Positions 25,319-33,776 of a stretch of DNA of 64,000 bases are shown here, in pieces. The DNA is taken from positions 3,018,501 to 3,082,500 of the forward strand of contig NZ_CP041969.1 in assembly GCF_014107495.1 (NCBI RefSeq), in the 5' to 3' direction. The notes beneath the pieces were generated by a model. The model made no database searches. It was not told where the DNA came from and was given only the letters and a program-made list of their open reading frames with translations. Positions within the stretch are counted from its first letter, which is position 1, and each line of letters opens with the position of its first letter. This stretch comes from Cohnella cholangitidis (GTDB lineage Bacteria; Bacillota; Bacilli; Paenibacillales; Paenibacillaceae). A program made the position numbers and the translations under genes.

Positions 25319-26084
25319 GAACGAAGAGTTGAATCCTCTAATCGCTAAGCCATCGCATCGCCTGTGGACCGTGTTGGTTCTTCTAGGCGCTACGGTTGCC
25401 GTGGAGCGGTCTTCCATTCTTATCGCGGGGGCCGGGGCGTTCCTCTTGCTGTCGTTATGGTGCGGCATATCGATTAGAACGATACTTGGACGTTTGCTGC
25501 TCTTGCTGCCTTTCGGCGCGGGGGCGGCAATTTTTATTCCGTTTCACACGGAAGGGACGCCCGTTATCGAATGGTGGGGTTACGCGGCCACCGAAGAAGG
25601 CATCCAACGGGCGGCCGTTATTCTGCTTAAGCTGGTTAACGCTAACTTGCTGCTTACTTATTTGCTGACGGTCACTCCGTTATTCGTACTCCTTCGGAGC
25701 TTGCGGTCAGTCGGCATCCCGGCTGTGCTGCTCGAGTTGATCCTGCTCATGATGAGATACTTTTTCTTGTTAAAGGATGAAGCTCTTAGCATGGTAAAGG
25801 CGCAGCGGGCCAGGGGGATGAGCTTTAAGGGGTGGTTATGGAATTCCCGGGCATATAAACGCTTCGGAGAGTTGGCGGGCGTGTTATTCCTGCGGGCTTA
25901 TGAAAGAAGCAAGCGAATCTATATCGCGATGTCGGCGAGGGGCGGATTGGAAGGGGAGAAGGTTATGGGAAAAAAGAAGAGACGAAAATCGCGGCGGAGC
26001 CCTTTTCCGCTCCAAGTTCGCCGCCGTTATTTGCCGCCGAGGTTAGAGGGGTCGGTTTTGCCTACGGGAAAATCAAGGCGCTGA
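25290..26084 (+). CDS. cbiQ: ECF transporter T component, CbiQ family
   Basis: CbiQ is the scaffold that couples the ATPase to CbiM. It has five to six hydrophobic helices and the coupling helices KAQRARGMSF (Ala-Arg-Gly motif) and a second IYIAMSARGGLEG near the end. AAGGAGG at 25274-25280 favours ATG 25290 over ATG 25284. The real CbiQ sequence ends near 25960; the printed frame continues through a very basic 38-residue tail (KKRRKSRRS...) that is out-of-frame cbiO DNA. A -1 shift at A-AAA-AAG (25970-25976) would instead join CbiQ directly to CbiO. Confidence 0.85.
   Translation: MGKAIITLHENEELNPLIAKPSHRLWTVLVLLGATVAVERSSILIAGAGAFLLLSLWCGISIRTILGRLLLLLPFGAGAAIFIPFHTEGTPVIEWWGYAATEEGIQRAAVILLKLVNANLLLTYLLTVTPLFVLLRSLRSVGIPAVLLELILLMMRYFFLLKDEALSMVKAQRARGMSFKGWLWNSRAYKRFGELAGVLFLRAYERSKRIYIAMSARGGLEGEKVMGKKKRRKSRRSPFPLQVRRRYLPPRLEGSVLPTGKSRR
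25949..26024 (+). other. dnaX-like -1 frameshift signal or lost base at the cbiQ/cbiO junction
   Basis: In the cbiQ frame the codons GGA-AAA-AAG contain an in-phase A-AAA-AAG heptamer (25970-25976), the slippery site of E. coli dnaX. Upstream lies a purine-rich, ribosome-site-like GGAAGGGGAGAAGG (25949-25962). Downstream, GCGGC (25991-25995) and GGAGC (25996-26000) can pair with GCCGC (26020-26024) and GCTCC (26009-26013), a stem with a six-base bulge starting 14 bases after the heptamer. The -1 frame is exactly that of cbiO. A missing A in the A6 run would look the same. Confidence 0.45.
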
Positions 26085-26920
26085 ACGGGGTCAGCTTCGA
26101 TATACCGGTTGGTTCGAAGGTGGCGTTAATGGGACCTAACGGGGCGGGAAAATCGACGCTTATTTCTCTTCTTAACGGTTTGGAGCTCTCCCAATCCGGG
26201 GAAGTACGGTTATTCGGCGAAACGGTGAAACGGGACAATGGAGATCGCCTGCGCAGAAGGGTCGGCGTCGTCTATCAAGATCCCGACGACCAAATTTTCT
26301 CCACTTCCGTCGAGGAGGATGTGGCTTTCGGTCCGAGAAATCTGGGATTACCCGCGGAGGAGGTGGAGGAACGGGTGGATTCGGCGCTTGCCAGCGTAGG
26401 CATGCTAGAGATGAAGCGAAGATCGCCGTTCGAGCTGAGCTACGGCCAGAAACGCAGAGTCGCCATCGCCGGCGTGCTGGCCATGCGGCCGGATTTCATC
26501 ATTCTCGACGAGCCGATGTCGTTCCTTGATCCGAAAGGGCGCGACGAGCTGCAGGCATTGCTGGATTCCATGCGAATGAAGGGCATGACGATTCTGATCG
26601 CGACGCACGACGTCGATTTTGCCGCGGAATGGGCGGACCAAGTGCTGCTGCTTAAGGATGGCAAGCTGCTCGCTTCCGGAACGACAGATCTGCTGTTCGA
26701 CGACGAGTTGATCGAGCAAGCCTCGCTACACCTGCCGAGGTTGGCCCGTCCTTTTCGCTTGCTGCAAGGGGCAGAGGAGCATCGTCCGCGCTCGGTTAAA
26801 CAGGCGGCACAGATGATCTGGAGGCTAATCATGAAAGGAATGCCGGATCTGGACAATCGGGGCGACGATTACGAAGCGATGCAGCATCCGGCCGGGATAA
26901 AACGGTTTCCTCCTTCCTGA
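25976..26920 (+). CDS. cbiO: ECF transporter ATPase, CbiO family, lacking its own start codon
   Basis: CbiO hydrolyses ATP to drive metal uptake. In the -1 frame relative to cbiQ the sequence runs through a Pro/Ala linker (AAEPFSAPSSPPLFAAE), the A-loop region VGFAYGKIKALNGVSF, Walker A GPNGAGKST, YQDPDDQIFS, signature ELSYGQKRR and Walker B FIILDEPMSFLD. No ATG, GTG or TTG exists in this frame between its upstream stop at 25901 and GTG 26120, which lies only three codons before the Walker A segment. So CbiO must be made by frameshift, or as a CbiQ-CbiO fusion of about 543 residues if one base is missing. Confidence 0.8.
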   Translation, partial: EETKIAAEPFSAPSSPPLFAAEVRGVGFAYGKIKALNGVSFDIPVGSKVALMGPNGAGKSTLISLLNGLELSQSGEVRLFGETVKRDNGDRLRRRVGVVYQDPDDQIFSTSVEEDVAFGPRNLGLPAEEVEERVDSALASVGMLEMKRRSPFELSYGQKRRVAIAGVLAMRPDFIILDEPMSFLDPKGRDELQALLDSMRMKGMTILIATHDVDFAAEWADQVLLLKDGKLLASGTTDLLFDDELIEQASLHLPRLARPFRLLQGAEEHRPRSVKQAAQMIWRLIMKGMPDLDNRGDDYEAMQHPAGIKRFPPS

Positions 26921-26955
26921 GACGAAATGGATGATTCCTCCAAGCGAGGGTGAAC

Positions 26956-26985
26956 GCATAAGAAAATGGGAGCGGTTAAATACTA
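26956..26985 (+). promoter_or_regulatory. Candidate sigma-G promoter of spoVT
   Basis: GCATAA at 26956-26961, 17 bp, and AATACTA at 26979-26985 resemble forespore promoters (-10 consensus CATACTA). spoVT is sigma-G-dependent in B. subtilis. The leader of about 115 bases contains a GCCGGC...GCCGGC hairpin. Confidence 0.5.
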
Positions 26986-27104
26986 CATTCACGATTCGAT
27001 GACACCTTTTTCCGATTGTTCAAGCGTTCGTCATAAAGGCCGGCATGTCATTGGCGCCGGCAACCGCAGAGCGAATACACCAATGAAAGTGGGGCAACAC
27101 GAGC

Positions 27105-27647
27105 ATGAAAGCAACCGGGATTGTACGCCGCATTGATGACCTCGGTCGGGTCGTCATTCCGAAAGAAATTCGTCGCACGCTCCGAATCCGTGAAGGAGAT
27201 CCTCTGGAAATATTCGTGGATCGCGACGGTGAAGTTATTCTCAAAAAATATTCCCCGATCGGCGAGCTGGGCGACTTCGCCAAAGAATACGCGGAGTCAC
27301 TGTCCGAGAGTACGGGGCATATCGCTATGATTTCCGACCGCGATACCTTTATAGCCGTTGCGGGCGCTTCCAAGAAGGAATATTTGGACAAGCCGATCGG
27401 AAGCCTGTTGGAAAGCTGTATGGAAAATCGCAAAATCATCTTGGAATCGAACACGGGCAGCCATGAGGTTCTGCGCGACGTAAGCGAAACGATCAGCTCT
27501 TTCGTCGCGGCACCTATCGTTGCCGGCGGAGACCCGATCGGAACCGTAGTGCTGTTAAGCAAAGACGAGCAAGTGAGCATGGGAGACATGGAGAGCAAGA
27601 TGGTGGAGACGGCGGCAGGGTTTCTGGCGAAGCAAATGGAGCAGTAA
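27105..27647 (+). CDS. spoVT: Stage V sporulation regulator SpoVT
   Basis: SpoVT tunes sigma-G-dependent gene expression in the forespore. The 180-residue protein has an AbrB-like swapped-hairpin DNA-binding domain at 1-50 (MKATGIVRRIDDLGRVVIPK) and a C-terminal GAF domain (about 55-178). Length and sequence are very close to the Bacillus protein. A GTGGGGCAACACGAGC region precedes the ATG. It is flanked by a sigma-G-like promoter and a clear terminator, so it is monocistronic, and it marks the return to the conserved core after the accessory block. Confidence 0.96.
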   Translation: MKATGIVRRIDDLGRVVIPKEIRRTLRIREGDPLEIFVDRDGEVILKKYSPIGELGDFAKEYAESLSESTGHIAMISDRDTFIAVAGASKKEYLDKPIGSLLESCMENRKIILESNTGSHEVLRDVSETISSFVAAPIVAGGDPIGTVVLLSKDEQVSMGDMESKMVETAAGFLAKQMEQ

Positions 27648-27662
27648 TTCCGATAGATAAGC

Positions 27663-27713
27663 CAAAAAAGTTTCCCGTACAGATGGTCGATCTGTTCTCC
27701 GGGAAGCTTTTTT
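27663..27713 (+). terminator. Terminator of spoVT
   Basis: AAAAAAGTTTCCCG pairs with CGGGAAGCTTTTTT, with an inner ACAGAT/ATCTGT stem, followed by T residues. Confidence 0.85.
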
Positions 27714-27818
27714 GCTGTGCGGCTTTCGATTATAATCGAAACACGGGCCATGCAACGGGAGAAAGGAAAAGCCGGTTTTACGTGTCTTGAAGAGCGCGGG
27801 AATGGGGAATAGACGGAA

Positions 27819-29528
27819 ATGGGAATTGAATATGATCCCCGGATGGCGGGGAAAAAGGCGATCTGGCAAGGAGCGGCTTTACTGGGCGGAGCGGCATTGT
27901 TATCCAAGCTGATCGGCACGCTGCAGAAAATACCGCTGCAAAATATGGCCGGAGACGAAGTGTTCGGCTTGTACAGCGCGGTGTATGCGTTGGCCGTGAT
28001 GTGGATGACGCTGGCTTCGGCGGGCATCCCCGTGGCGGTAAGCGTGCTCGTGGCCGAGAGAACGGCGAACGGCGACGAGTACGGAGCGCAGCGGGTGCTT
28101 AGGTGGGCGTTAGGGTTGCACGGCGTAAGCGGGATGGTGATGTTCGGGATATTATGGCTGGGCGCGAACGGGTTCGCAAGCTTGCTAGGGCTGCCCGACG
28201 CCGCTTCGGCCATTCGGATGTCGTCGCTCGCTCTGCTGGTCGCTCCCGCGACGGCGGTTCTTCGAGGTTACCGGCAAGGCAGAATGGAAATGCTTCGGCC
28301 CGCGGTGTCCCAGCTTGTCGAGCAAATCGCGCGCGTCGCGTTCATGCTGGTCGCTCTCATGGTGGCGATTAACGCGTCCTGGTCGCCTTCGGCAACGGCC
28401 GCTTCCGTACATGGCGGACTAGCCGCAGGAGCCGCGGCAGGTCTGATTGCCATGTTAGGGTTTACGGGTCGTGGCCGCAACAAGCCGATCATCATCCGCG
28501 CGACCGGGGCGAGGAAAATTTACGGCAAAGACGGAACCGTCGGTTCGACCATTCGTCGGATACGGATCACCGAGACCCGAACAGCCTTGTTGAAACGGAT
28601 TTTCGCGGTAGCTGTCCCGGTGGCGATCGCATCGGTAATAGCACCTCTGTTCGGGTTAATCGACGCTTTCTCGATTCCGCGGTTTCTGCAGCAAGACGAT
28701 GGTGAGGCCGCGTGGTCTATCGCCCAGTACGGCGTCTACAATCGCGGGGTCGCGCTGCTGCAGCTCGTAGTCATGGGGTCTGCCGCAGCGGCCTCGGCGC
28801 TTGTTCCTGCGTTAACGGCTGCCAGGGCTCGCGGCGACGATAAGGAGTTCGCGACGCGCGACCAGTTCGTCATGCGCATGTCCTGGTGGCTCGGTTGCGC
28901 GGCTGCACTTGGATTGGCGTTGCTCGCGTCGCCGATCAATCGGGCTCTGTTCGCCGACGGCAGCTGCAACGCCGCGATGGCGATCATCGCCTTGGCCGCC
29001 GTGGGCGGCACGCTGCAGGCGGCAAGCGCCGCGCTGCTGCAAGGCATGGGCGACCTGCGGTCGCCCGCCGTTAACTTGGCCGCAGCCGCGCTGCTCAAGT
29101 TAACGCTCAACGCCGTGCTCGTACCCGCGCACGGCATCCGCGGCGCCGCCGCGGCGATGGCGCTCGCGTTCGCCATCGCGGCAGTGCTGAACGCGCTATC
29201 CTTGCGTCAGCGCGTTCAATTGCCCGCCCCGCGCTTAAGCATCGCGTGGCGCTCCGCCGCTGCGCTGGCCGCGATGGCGGCCGCGGTCGCGTTGCTCGCG
29301 CTAGGGCTAGGCGCGCTAACCGCCGCGCTGCCCGCGCGCTTGGCGGCACTGCTCGTAGCCCTGCCGGGCGTCGCGGTCGGCGCCGCCGTCTTCGCCGCGG
29401 CGCTCGTCGCCTTGGGCGCCGTCTCTCCGCAGCAGTGGCGCGAGCTGCCGGGATTGTCCGGCAGCCGCCTGGACACTTATATGCTTCGCATTCGATCTCT
29501 GTTTACCAGATTGCATAAGGAAGGATGA
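27819..29528 (+). CDS. yabM: SpoVB/MurJ-like polysaccharide flippase (YabM)
   Basis: This 569-residue protein belongs to the MOP flippase superfamily, with about 14 predicted helices; the opening WQGAALLGGAALLSKLIGTLQKIPLQNMAG is typical of the SpoVB/YabM group. Related proteins move lipid-linked cell-wall or polysaccharide precursors across the membrane. Its place between spoVT and mazG (yabN) is that of B. subtilis yabM. ATG 27843 (MAGKKAIW) is an alternative start. The C-terminal third (about residues 385-545) is strikingly Ala/Leu-rich and the DNA there is much more GC-rich than its surroundings. The substrate is unknown. Confidence 0.88.
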   Translation: MGIEYDPRMAGKKAIWQGAALLGGAALLSKLIGTLQKIPLQNMAGDEVFGLYSAVYALAVMWMTLASAGIPVAVSVLVAERTANGDEYGAQRVLRWALGLHGVSGMVMFGILWLGANGFASLLGLPDAASAIRMSSLALLVAPATAVLRGYRQGRMEMLRPAVSQLVEQIARVAFMLVALMVAINASWSPSATAASVHGGLAAGAAAGLIAMLGFTGRGRNKPIIIRATGARKIYGKDGTVGSTIRRIRITETRTALLKRIFAVAVPVAIASVIAPLFGLIDAFSIPRFLQQDDGEAAWSIAQYGVYNRGVALLQLVVMGSAAAASALVPALTAARARGDDKEFATRDQFVMRMSWWLGCAAALGLALLASPINRALFADGSCNAAMAIIALAAVGGTLQAASAALLQGMGDLRSPAVNLAAAALLKLTLNAVLVPAHGIRGAAAAMALAFAIAAVLNALSLRQRVQLPAPRLSIAWRSAAALAAMAAAVALLALGLGALTAALPARLAALLVALPGVAVGAAVFAAALVALGAVSPQQWRELPGLSGSRLDTYMLRIRSLFTRLHKEG

Positions 29529-29535
29529 TCTACAT

Positions 29536-31023
29536 ATGCCACCCTCCATTACGGTCGTCGGGCTCGGTTCCGGCGGGGAAGATCAATTAACGTTAGGCAC
29601 GCTGAAGGTGCTGGAGCAATCCAAGCGTCGATACTTGCGCACGGCGGACCATCCCGCGGCCGCCGATCTTAAGCTGCGCGAGATCACCTTCGAGTCGTTC
29701 GACCGCGTGTACGAACGGCATGATTCGTTCGACGAAGTGTACGACGCGATCGCGCGGGAGCTACTCGATACTGCACAAAACCATAGCGACGAGAATATCG
29801 TCTATGCGGTTCCCGGTCACCCGATGGTCGCCGAGCGGACGGTACAACTGCTCCGGCAAAGAGCGCCCGGAGCGGGGGTAGAGCTAACGTTGTTAGGGGG
29901 CGAGAGCTTCCTTGATCAGGCTTTCACTCGGTTGGGCTTCGATCCTATCGAAGGGTTCCAATTGTTGGACGCCTCCGAATTGACCCGCGAGCATCTTCGG
30001 CCTCGATTGCATACGGTTATCGGACAAGTGTACGACTCTTTCACCGCATCCGAAGTCAAGTTAACGCTCATGAACGTGTACCCGGACGATCATCCGGTAA
30101 TCGTGGGTCAAGCGCTTGGCGTAGAAGGACAAGAGAACATTTTGCAAGTGCCGCTTCACGAGCTCGATCGTCTAGAGTCTTACGGGAATCTCATGCTCGT
30201 CTACATTCCGGCCAGCGCGGATGATCGGCTGCGCAGGCGTTCGTTCGAACGGCTGCACGAGATCGTCTCCATCCTTCGCAGTCCGGAAGGATGTCCATGG
30301 GATCGCGAGCAGACGCACCAATCGATTCGCCGCAATTTCATCGAGGAAACGTTCGAGGCGATCGAAGCGCTCGATCTCGATGATCCGGACGGCATGAAGG
30401 AGGAGTTCGGCGACGTCATCCTTCAGGTGCTGTTGCACAGCCAGATGGAAGAAGAGACGGGGGCGTTCGATGTCTACGACGTACTGGCCGAACTGAACGA
30501 CAAGCTCATTTTCAGGCACCCTCACGTCTTCGGCGGGGAGAATGCCCAAGATGCGGAAGAAGCGCTGAAAAATTGGGAACAAATGAAGGCCGAGGAGAAG
30601 AAACGCAAGGGCATTCCGGAGCGGAGTTCGATTCTCGACGGCATTCCTAAAGATTTGCCCGCGCTTCCCCGCGCGCACAAGCAGCAGAAGAAAGCGGCCG
30701 GAGTCGGCTTCGATTGGCCCGATCTGGACGGCGTGTTCGACAAAATCGAGGAAGAGCTTCAGGAGCTTCGCCAAGCCGCCAAACAAGAATCCCCGGAGCG
30801 CCAGAAGGACGAGTTAGGCGATCTGTTGTTCGCGGTCGTCAATGCTTCGCGGTTCATTAAGGCCGATCCCGAGGAAGCGCTGGCGGGCACCAATCGCAAG
30901 TTCGCGGCAAGATTTAAATACATCGAAGAGCAACTGCGTATAAGCGGTCGTACTTTTGAGCAGACTGACTTGTTAGAGATGGAAGCATGGTGGCAGGAGG
31001 CTAAATCGCACCTTTTACCTTAA
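29536..31023 (+). CDS. mazG: Tetrapyrrole methylase-like/MazG fusion, nucleotide pyrophosphohydrolase (YabN)
   Basis: The 495-residue protein fuses an N-terminal SAM-dependent tetrapyrrole methylase-like domain (about 1-220, VVGLGSGGEDQLTLG) to a MazG nucleoside triphosphate pyrophosphohydrolase (about 235-485) with RSPEGCPWDREQTHQS, FIEETFEAIEAL and EFGDVILQVLLH metal-binding helices. MazG domains clear non-canonical or damaged NTPs. It starts eight bases after yabM. The fused form is the usual YabN layout in Bacilli. What the methylase-like part does is not settled. Confidence 0.93.
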   Translation: MPPSITVVGLGSGGEDQLTLGTLKVLEQSKRRYLRTADHPAAADLKLREITFESFDRVYERHDSFDEVYDAIARELLDTAQNHSDENIVYAVPGHPMVAERTVQLLRQRAPGAGVELTLLGGESFLDQAFTRLGFDPIEGFQLLDASELTREHLRPRLHTVIGQVYDSFTASEVKLTLMNVYPDDHPVIVGQALGVEGQENILQVPLHELDRLESYGNLMLVYIPASADDRLRRRSFERLHEIVSILRSPEGCPWDREQTHQSIRRNFIEETFEAIEALDLDDPDGMKEEFGDVILQVLLHSQMEEETGAFDVYDVLAELNDKLIFRHPHVFGGENAQDAEEALKNWEQMKAEEKKRKGIPERSSILDGIPKDLPALPRAHKQQKKAAGVGFDWPDLDGVFDKIEEELQELRQAAKQESPERQKDELGDLLFAVVNASRFIKADPEEALAGTNRKFAARFKYIEEQLRISGRTFEQTDLLEMEAWWQEAKSHLLP

Positions 31024-31211
31024 AAAAACTTAAATTTCGCCGAAATCCCCGTACTTTCTACCTATTTCGAGAAATTTTTTTCAAGTTTGGCAGGATTTTT
31101 TTAACATCGGGCAGAATAGTATCCTTCGTGCATTAAACAATCAAACGTTTCAAGCGGCTATCGGCTTGCGGGAACGTAATAAGGTAACAATCATAGGAGG
31201 AATTCCGTACC

Positions 31212-31484
31212 ATGAACAAAACAGATCTGATCAACAACATCGCAGAAAAAAGCGGCTTGACTAAGAAAGACGTAGAATCCGTATTGAATGGCTTCCTGGG
31301 TGAAGTTACTGACGCTCTTGCAAGCGGAGACAAAGTTCAACTGATCGGTTTCGGCACGTTCGAAACTCGCAGCCGTTCCGGTCGCGTAGGACGCAACCCG
31401 CAAACAGGTAACTCCATCACGATTCCAGCTTCCAAAGTACCTGCTTTCAAAGCGGGCAACAAATTGAAAGACGCCGTTAAGTAA
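31212..31484 (+). CDS. hup: HU family DNA-binding protein
   Basis: HU is the abundant nucleoid protein that bends and compacts DNA. The 90-residue product shows MNKTDLINNIAEKSG, GFGTFETRSRSGRVGRNPQTG and IPASKVPAFKAGNKLKD, all diagnostic. Codon use is biased toward a narrow set, as expected for high expression. A strong ATAGGAGGAATTCC ribosome site precedes the ATG. It lies between mazG and rqcP; in B. subtilis the HU gene is elsewhere. The 188-bp upstream gap should hold its promoter, but I could not pick hexamers with confidence. Confidence 0.97.
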   Translation: MNKTDLINNIAEKSGLTKKDVESVLNGFLGEVTDALASGDKVQLIGFGTFETRSRSGRVGRNPQTGNSITIPASKVPAFKAGNKLKDAVK

Positions 31485-31488
31485 ATTA

Positions 31489-31770
31489 ATGCGTCTGGAT
31501 AAGTATTTGAAGGTGTCGCGGCTCATCAAGCGCCGCACCGTCGCGAAGGACGTGTCCGATCAAGGACGCGTCCTTCTCAACGGTAAAGAGGCTAAGCCAA
31601 GCGCGGTCGTCAAAATCGGGGATGTGCTGGACATTCAATTCGGTCAGCGTACGTTAACCGTAAGGATAGAACGTCTGACGGAATCTAGCCGTAAAGAGGA
31701 CGCCTTGGGGCTCTACACCATCCTGAAGGAAGAAGCCCGCAAGCGGGAAGAAGATCCTTTTGGGCTTTAA
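31489..31770 (+). CDS. rqcP: S4-domain ribosome quality-control protein RqcP
   Basis: The 93-residue S4-domain protein binds 23S rRNA and the peptidyl-tRNA on obstructed 50S subunits and promotes RqcH-directed alanine tailing. The sequence MRLDKYLKVSRLIKRRTVAKDV is diagnostic of YabO/RqcP. The ATG is four bases after the hup stop with no clear ribosome site of its own, so translation is probably coupled to hup. A terminator follows at 31811. Confident. Confidence 0.95.
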   Translation: MRLDKYLKVSRLIKRRTVAKDVSDQGRVLLNGKEAKPSAVVKIGDVLDIQFGQRTLTVRIERLTESSRKEDALGLYTILKEEARKREEDPFGL

Positions 31771-31810
31771 TGGACTTTCGGGTTTGCGAAAATTGGAATA
31801 GAGATCGAAC

Positions 31811-31838
31811 AAAGTCAGCCAATGGGCTGGCTTTTTTT
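31811..31838 (+). terminator. Terminator of hup-rqcP
   Basis: AAAGTCAGCC pairs with GGCTGGCTTT around an AATG loop and is followed by T residues. Confidence 0.85.
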
Positions 31839-31925
31839 ATTGGCACCGCCCCCCTTGGGAAGGAAATATATAACAATATGTCGAATTATGTAAATACATT
31901 ATTGAACTTAGGTAGGAGACACAGC

Positions 31926-33776
31926 ATGTTACTCAAAAACTTGGAATACTTAAGGGCAAATCGTACCGACCTCTATCAACGGCTAGTCCATATCGATAGG
32001 TTGGCACAAAACGATCGGCTACAAATTCAATCCATTGAGAAATCCTCTCCGAATCCAAACTGCCTACTGATATTTAACCAGTACAGCTTTCATTTGCATG
32101 AACCCTCCGATCCCTGGGGAGAAGCGGATAGAATGCTTCGGACAATAGCGAAGAAGATCGCCGAAAAAGATCATCATTTGCTATTTTTCGGAGCGGGTTT
32201 AGCTTATCATATCCGAAATTTTGTTGCTAAACATCCCGATGTTCCTTATTCCATCTATGAGCCTTCGCCGAAAGTCTTAAAGGCGCTTTTATGTGAAATA
32301 TCTTTGGAAGATTTGAATATGCCAATGCTGCGAGATATCTATTTAGGCTTTGATCGGGTGAGAACCGTTCAAGAAATAAAATCTTTCATAAACCGAACTC
32401 CCGCTGGCTTTACGATAGTGACTTTACCGTCGTACAAAAAAGTGTTTGGCGACTTAAATAAACAATTTATACAAACAACTCAACAACTGGTCAAAAGAAA
32501 GCAACAGCAAATGGGAATCAATCGCCATTTCGAGAAGAAGTGGGTCTATAACGCTTTGAGGAATTTCCGTTATACGTTGGATGCGCCGAGTGTTTTCGAT
32601 TTTCGGGAGCATTTTGAGAATAAGCCCGTTCTGCTTGTGTCAGCCGGACCGTCTTTAGAAGAAGAGATCGAGAATATCAGGAAAATCAAGGAACAGGGGT
32701 TAGCCTACATATTTACTGCCGGTTCGGCGATTAACGTTTTTATCGAACACCAAATCGTTCCCGATGCTGCTTTTACCTATGACCCCGGGCCATTTAATAG
32801 GAATGCTTTTACTCGCGCTATTCAAGAAAATAAGGTGCCGTTTCCAATGGTTTACGGCAGTACGGTCGGAGAAGGGACATTGGAGCAATTTCCATGGTCC
32901 AAAGTCTATATTCCGATTACCCAAGATCCCATGTTGGCCTATTACGGTATGCATGATCTTGAATCGCCGGTCATTCACGATGCGCCTTCCATTGCGATTG
33001 TTACTCTTCAGGTTCTGATTGCTTTAAAGTGCTCATCGATCATTTTAGTCGGTCAGAATTTTGCTTTTCGAGACAATCAATATTACGCGGAGGGAGTTCC
33101 TTATTCTTCTAGGAATACTACGGAGAGAATTCCGGTCGCAAGCGTGGAGGGAGATACGATATTCACGAATTCTCCGCTGAACCTAATGCGGTACGAGATG
33201 GAACATTATATTAATAAAAATCCTTCGTTCAAGATCATTAATGCCACTAAAGGCGGGGCAGCTATCAAAGGCGCACAGTATATCCCATTATCGGAAACCA
33301 TTTCGAAGTGGGAAGGAAACCGTTCGGTGGTCGACAACTGGTTGTTGAAGCCTAGAGCGCGCGAAATGAACCTATCCCTCCTATTAGCGCAAAGCGAGCG
33401 CATGTTGGAGCAACGCAACGAGCTGGGGAAATTGTTTGCGGAGTTAGATCGAACTTTAACACTTCTTAAGTCTACGTATTCTCCGCCAATTTTTCATCAA
33501 TTTGATAACTTGTTTAAATCATTGCAACAGAATCTATTTTTCCGGTATTTTCTGCAACCTATGAATAGAGTCGGTTACGAAGTGCTCTTTAGCAAAACCG
33601 TCAGCATAAAGCTCAAGACCGATTTGCGGAAGAAAGCGGAACTGGTTACCTCCTTATTCGCTTCTTTTTTAGAGGGATGCAATAAGGATTATAACGATGT
33701 TCAGCCTTATTTCGAAGAGCTTACCCGAACTATCGAACAATATGCCGAATTGAAAAAGGGGGCTATCGCAAAATGA
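31926..33776 (+). CDS. DUF115/Maf-like protein (MptE-like), possible surface-protein glycosyltransferase
   Basis: The 616-residue protein resembles the 6-hydroxymethylpterin pyrophosphokinase MptE-like (DUF115) family that includes motility accessory factors, which attach nonulosonic acids to flagellin. The core lies near residues 200-430, with KPVLLVSAGPSLEEEIENI, FTAGSAINVF, and LVGQNFAFRDNQYYAEG. No signal peptide is seen, so it is cytoplasmic. TAGGAGA precedes ATG 31926; ATG 31878 is an alternative. Its stop overlaps the start of the SLH protein gene, which makes that protein the likely target. DNA here looks more AT-rich than the flanking core. Family moderately sure; substrate inferred. 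Confidence 0.72.
   Translation: MLLKNLEYLRANRTDLYQRLVHIDRLAQNDRLQIQSIEKSSPNPNCLLIFNQYSFHLHEPSDPWGEADRMLRTIAKKIAEKDHHLLFFGAGLAYHIRNFVAKHPDVPYSIYEPSPKVLKALLCEISLEDLNMPMLRDIYLGFDRVRTVQEIKSFINRTPAGFTIVTLPSYKKVFGDLNKQFIQTTQQLVKRKQQQMGINRHFEKKWVYNALRNFRYTLDAPSVFDFREHFENKPVLLVSAGPSLEEEIENIRKIKEQGLAYIFTAGSAINVFIEHQIVPDAAFTYDPGPFNRNAFTRAIQENKVPFPMVYGSTVGEGTLEQFPWSKVYIPITQDPMLAYYGMHDLESPVIHDAPSIAIVTLQVLIALKCSSIILVGQNFAFRDNQYYAEGVPYSSRNTTERIPVASVEGDTIFTNSPLNLMRYEMEHYINKNPSFKIINATKGGAAIKGAQYIPLSETISKWEGNRSVVDNWLLKPRAREMNLSLLLAQSERMLEQRNELGKLFAELDRTLTLLKSTYSPPIFHQFDNLFKSLQQNLFFRYFLQPMNRVGYEVLFSKTVSIKLKTDLRKKAELVTSLFASFLEGCNKDYNDVQPYFEELTRTIEQYAELKKGAIAK

Noticed and set aside
27020..28213. 397-codon minus-strand ORF opposite spoVT and yabM
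   Set aside because: It lies entirely antisense to two confident genes, is rich in Ser, Pro and Ile typical of shadows, and has no ribosome site.
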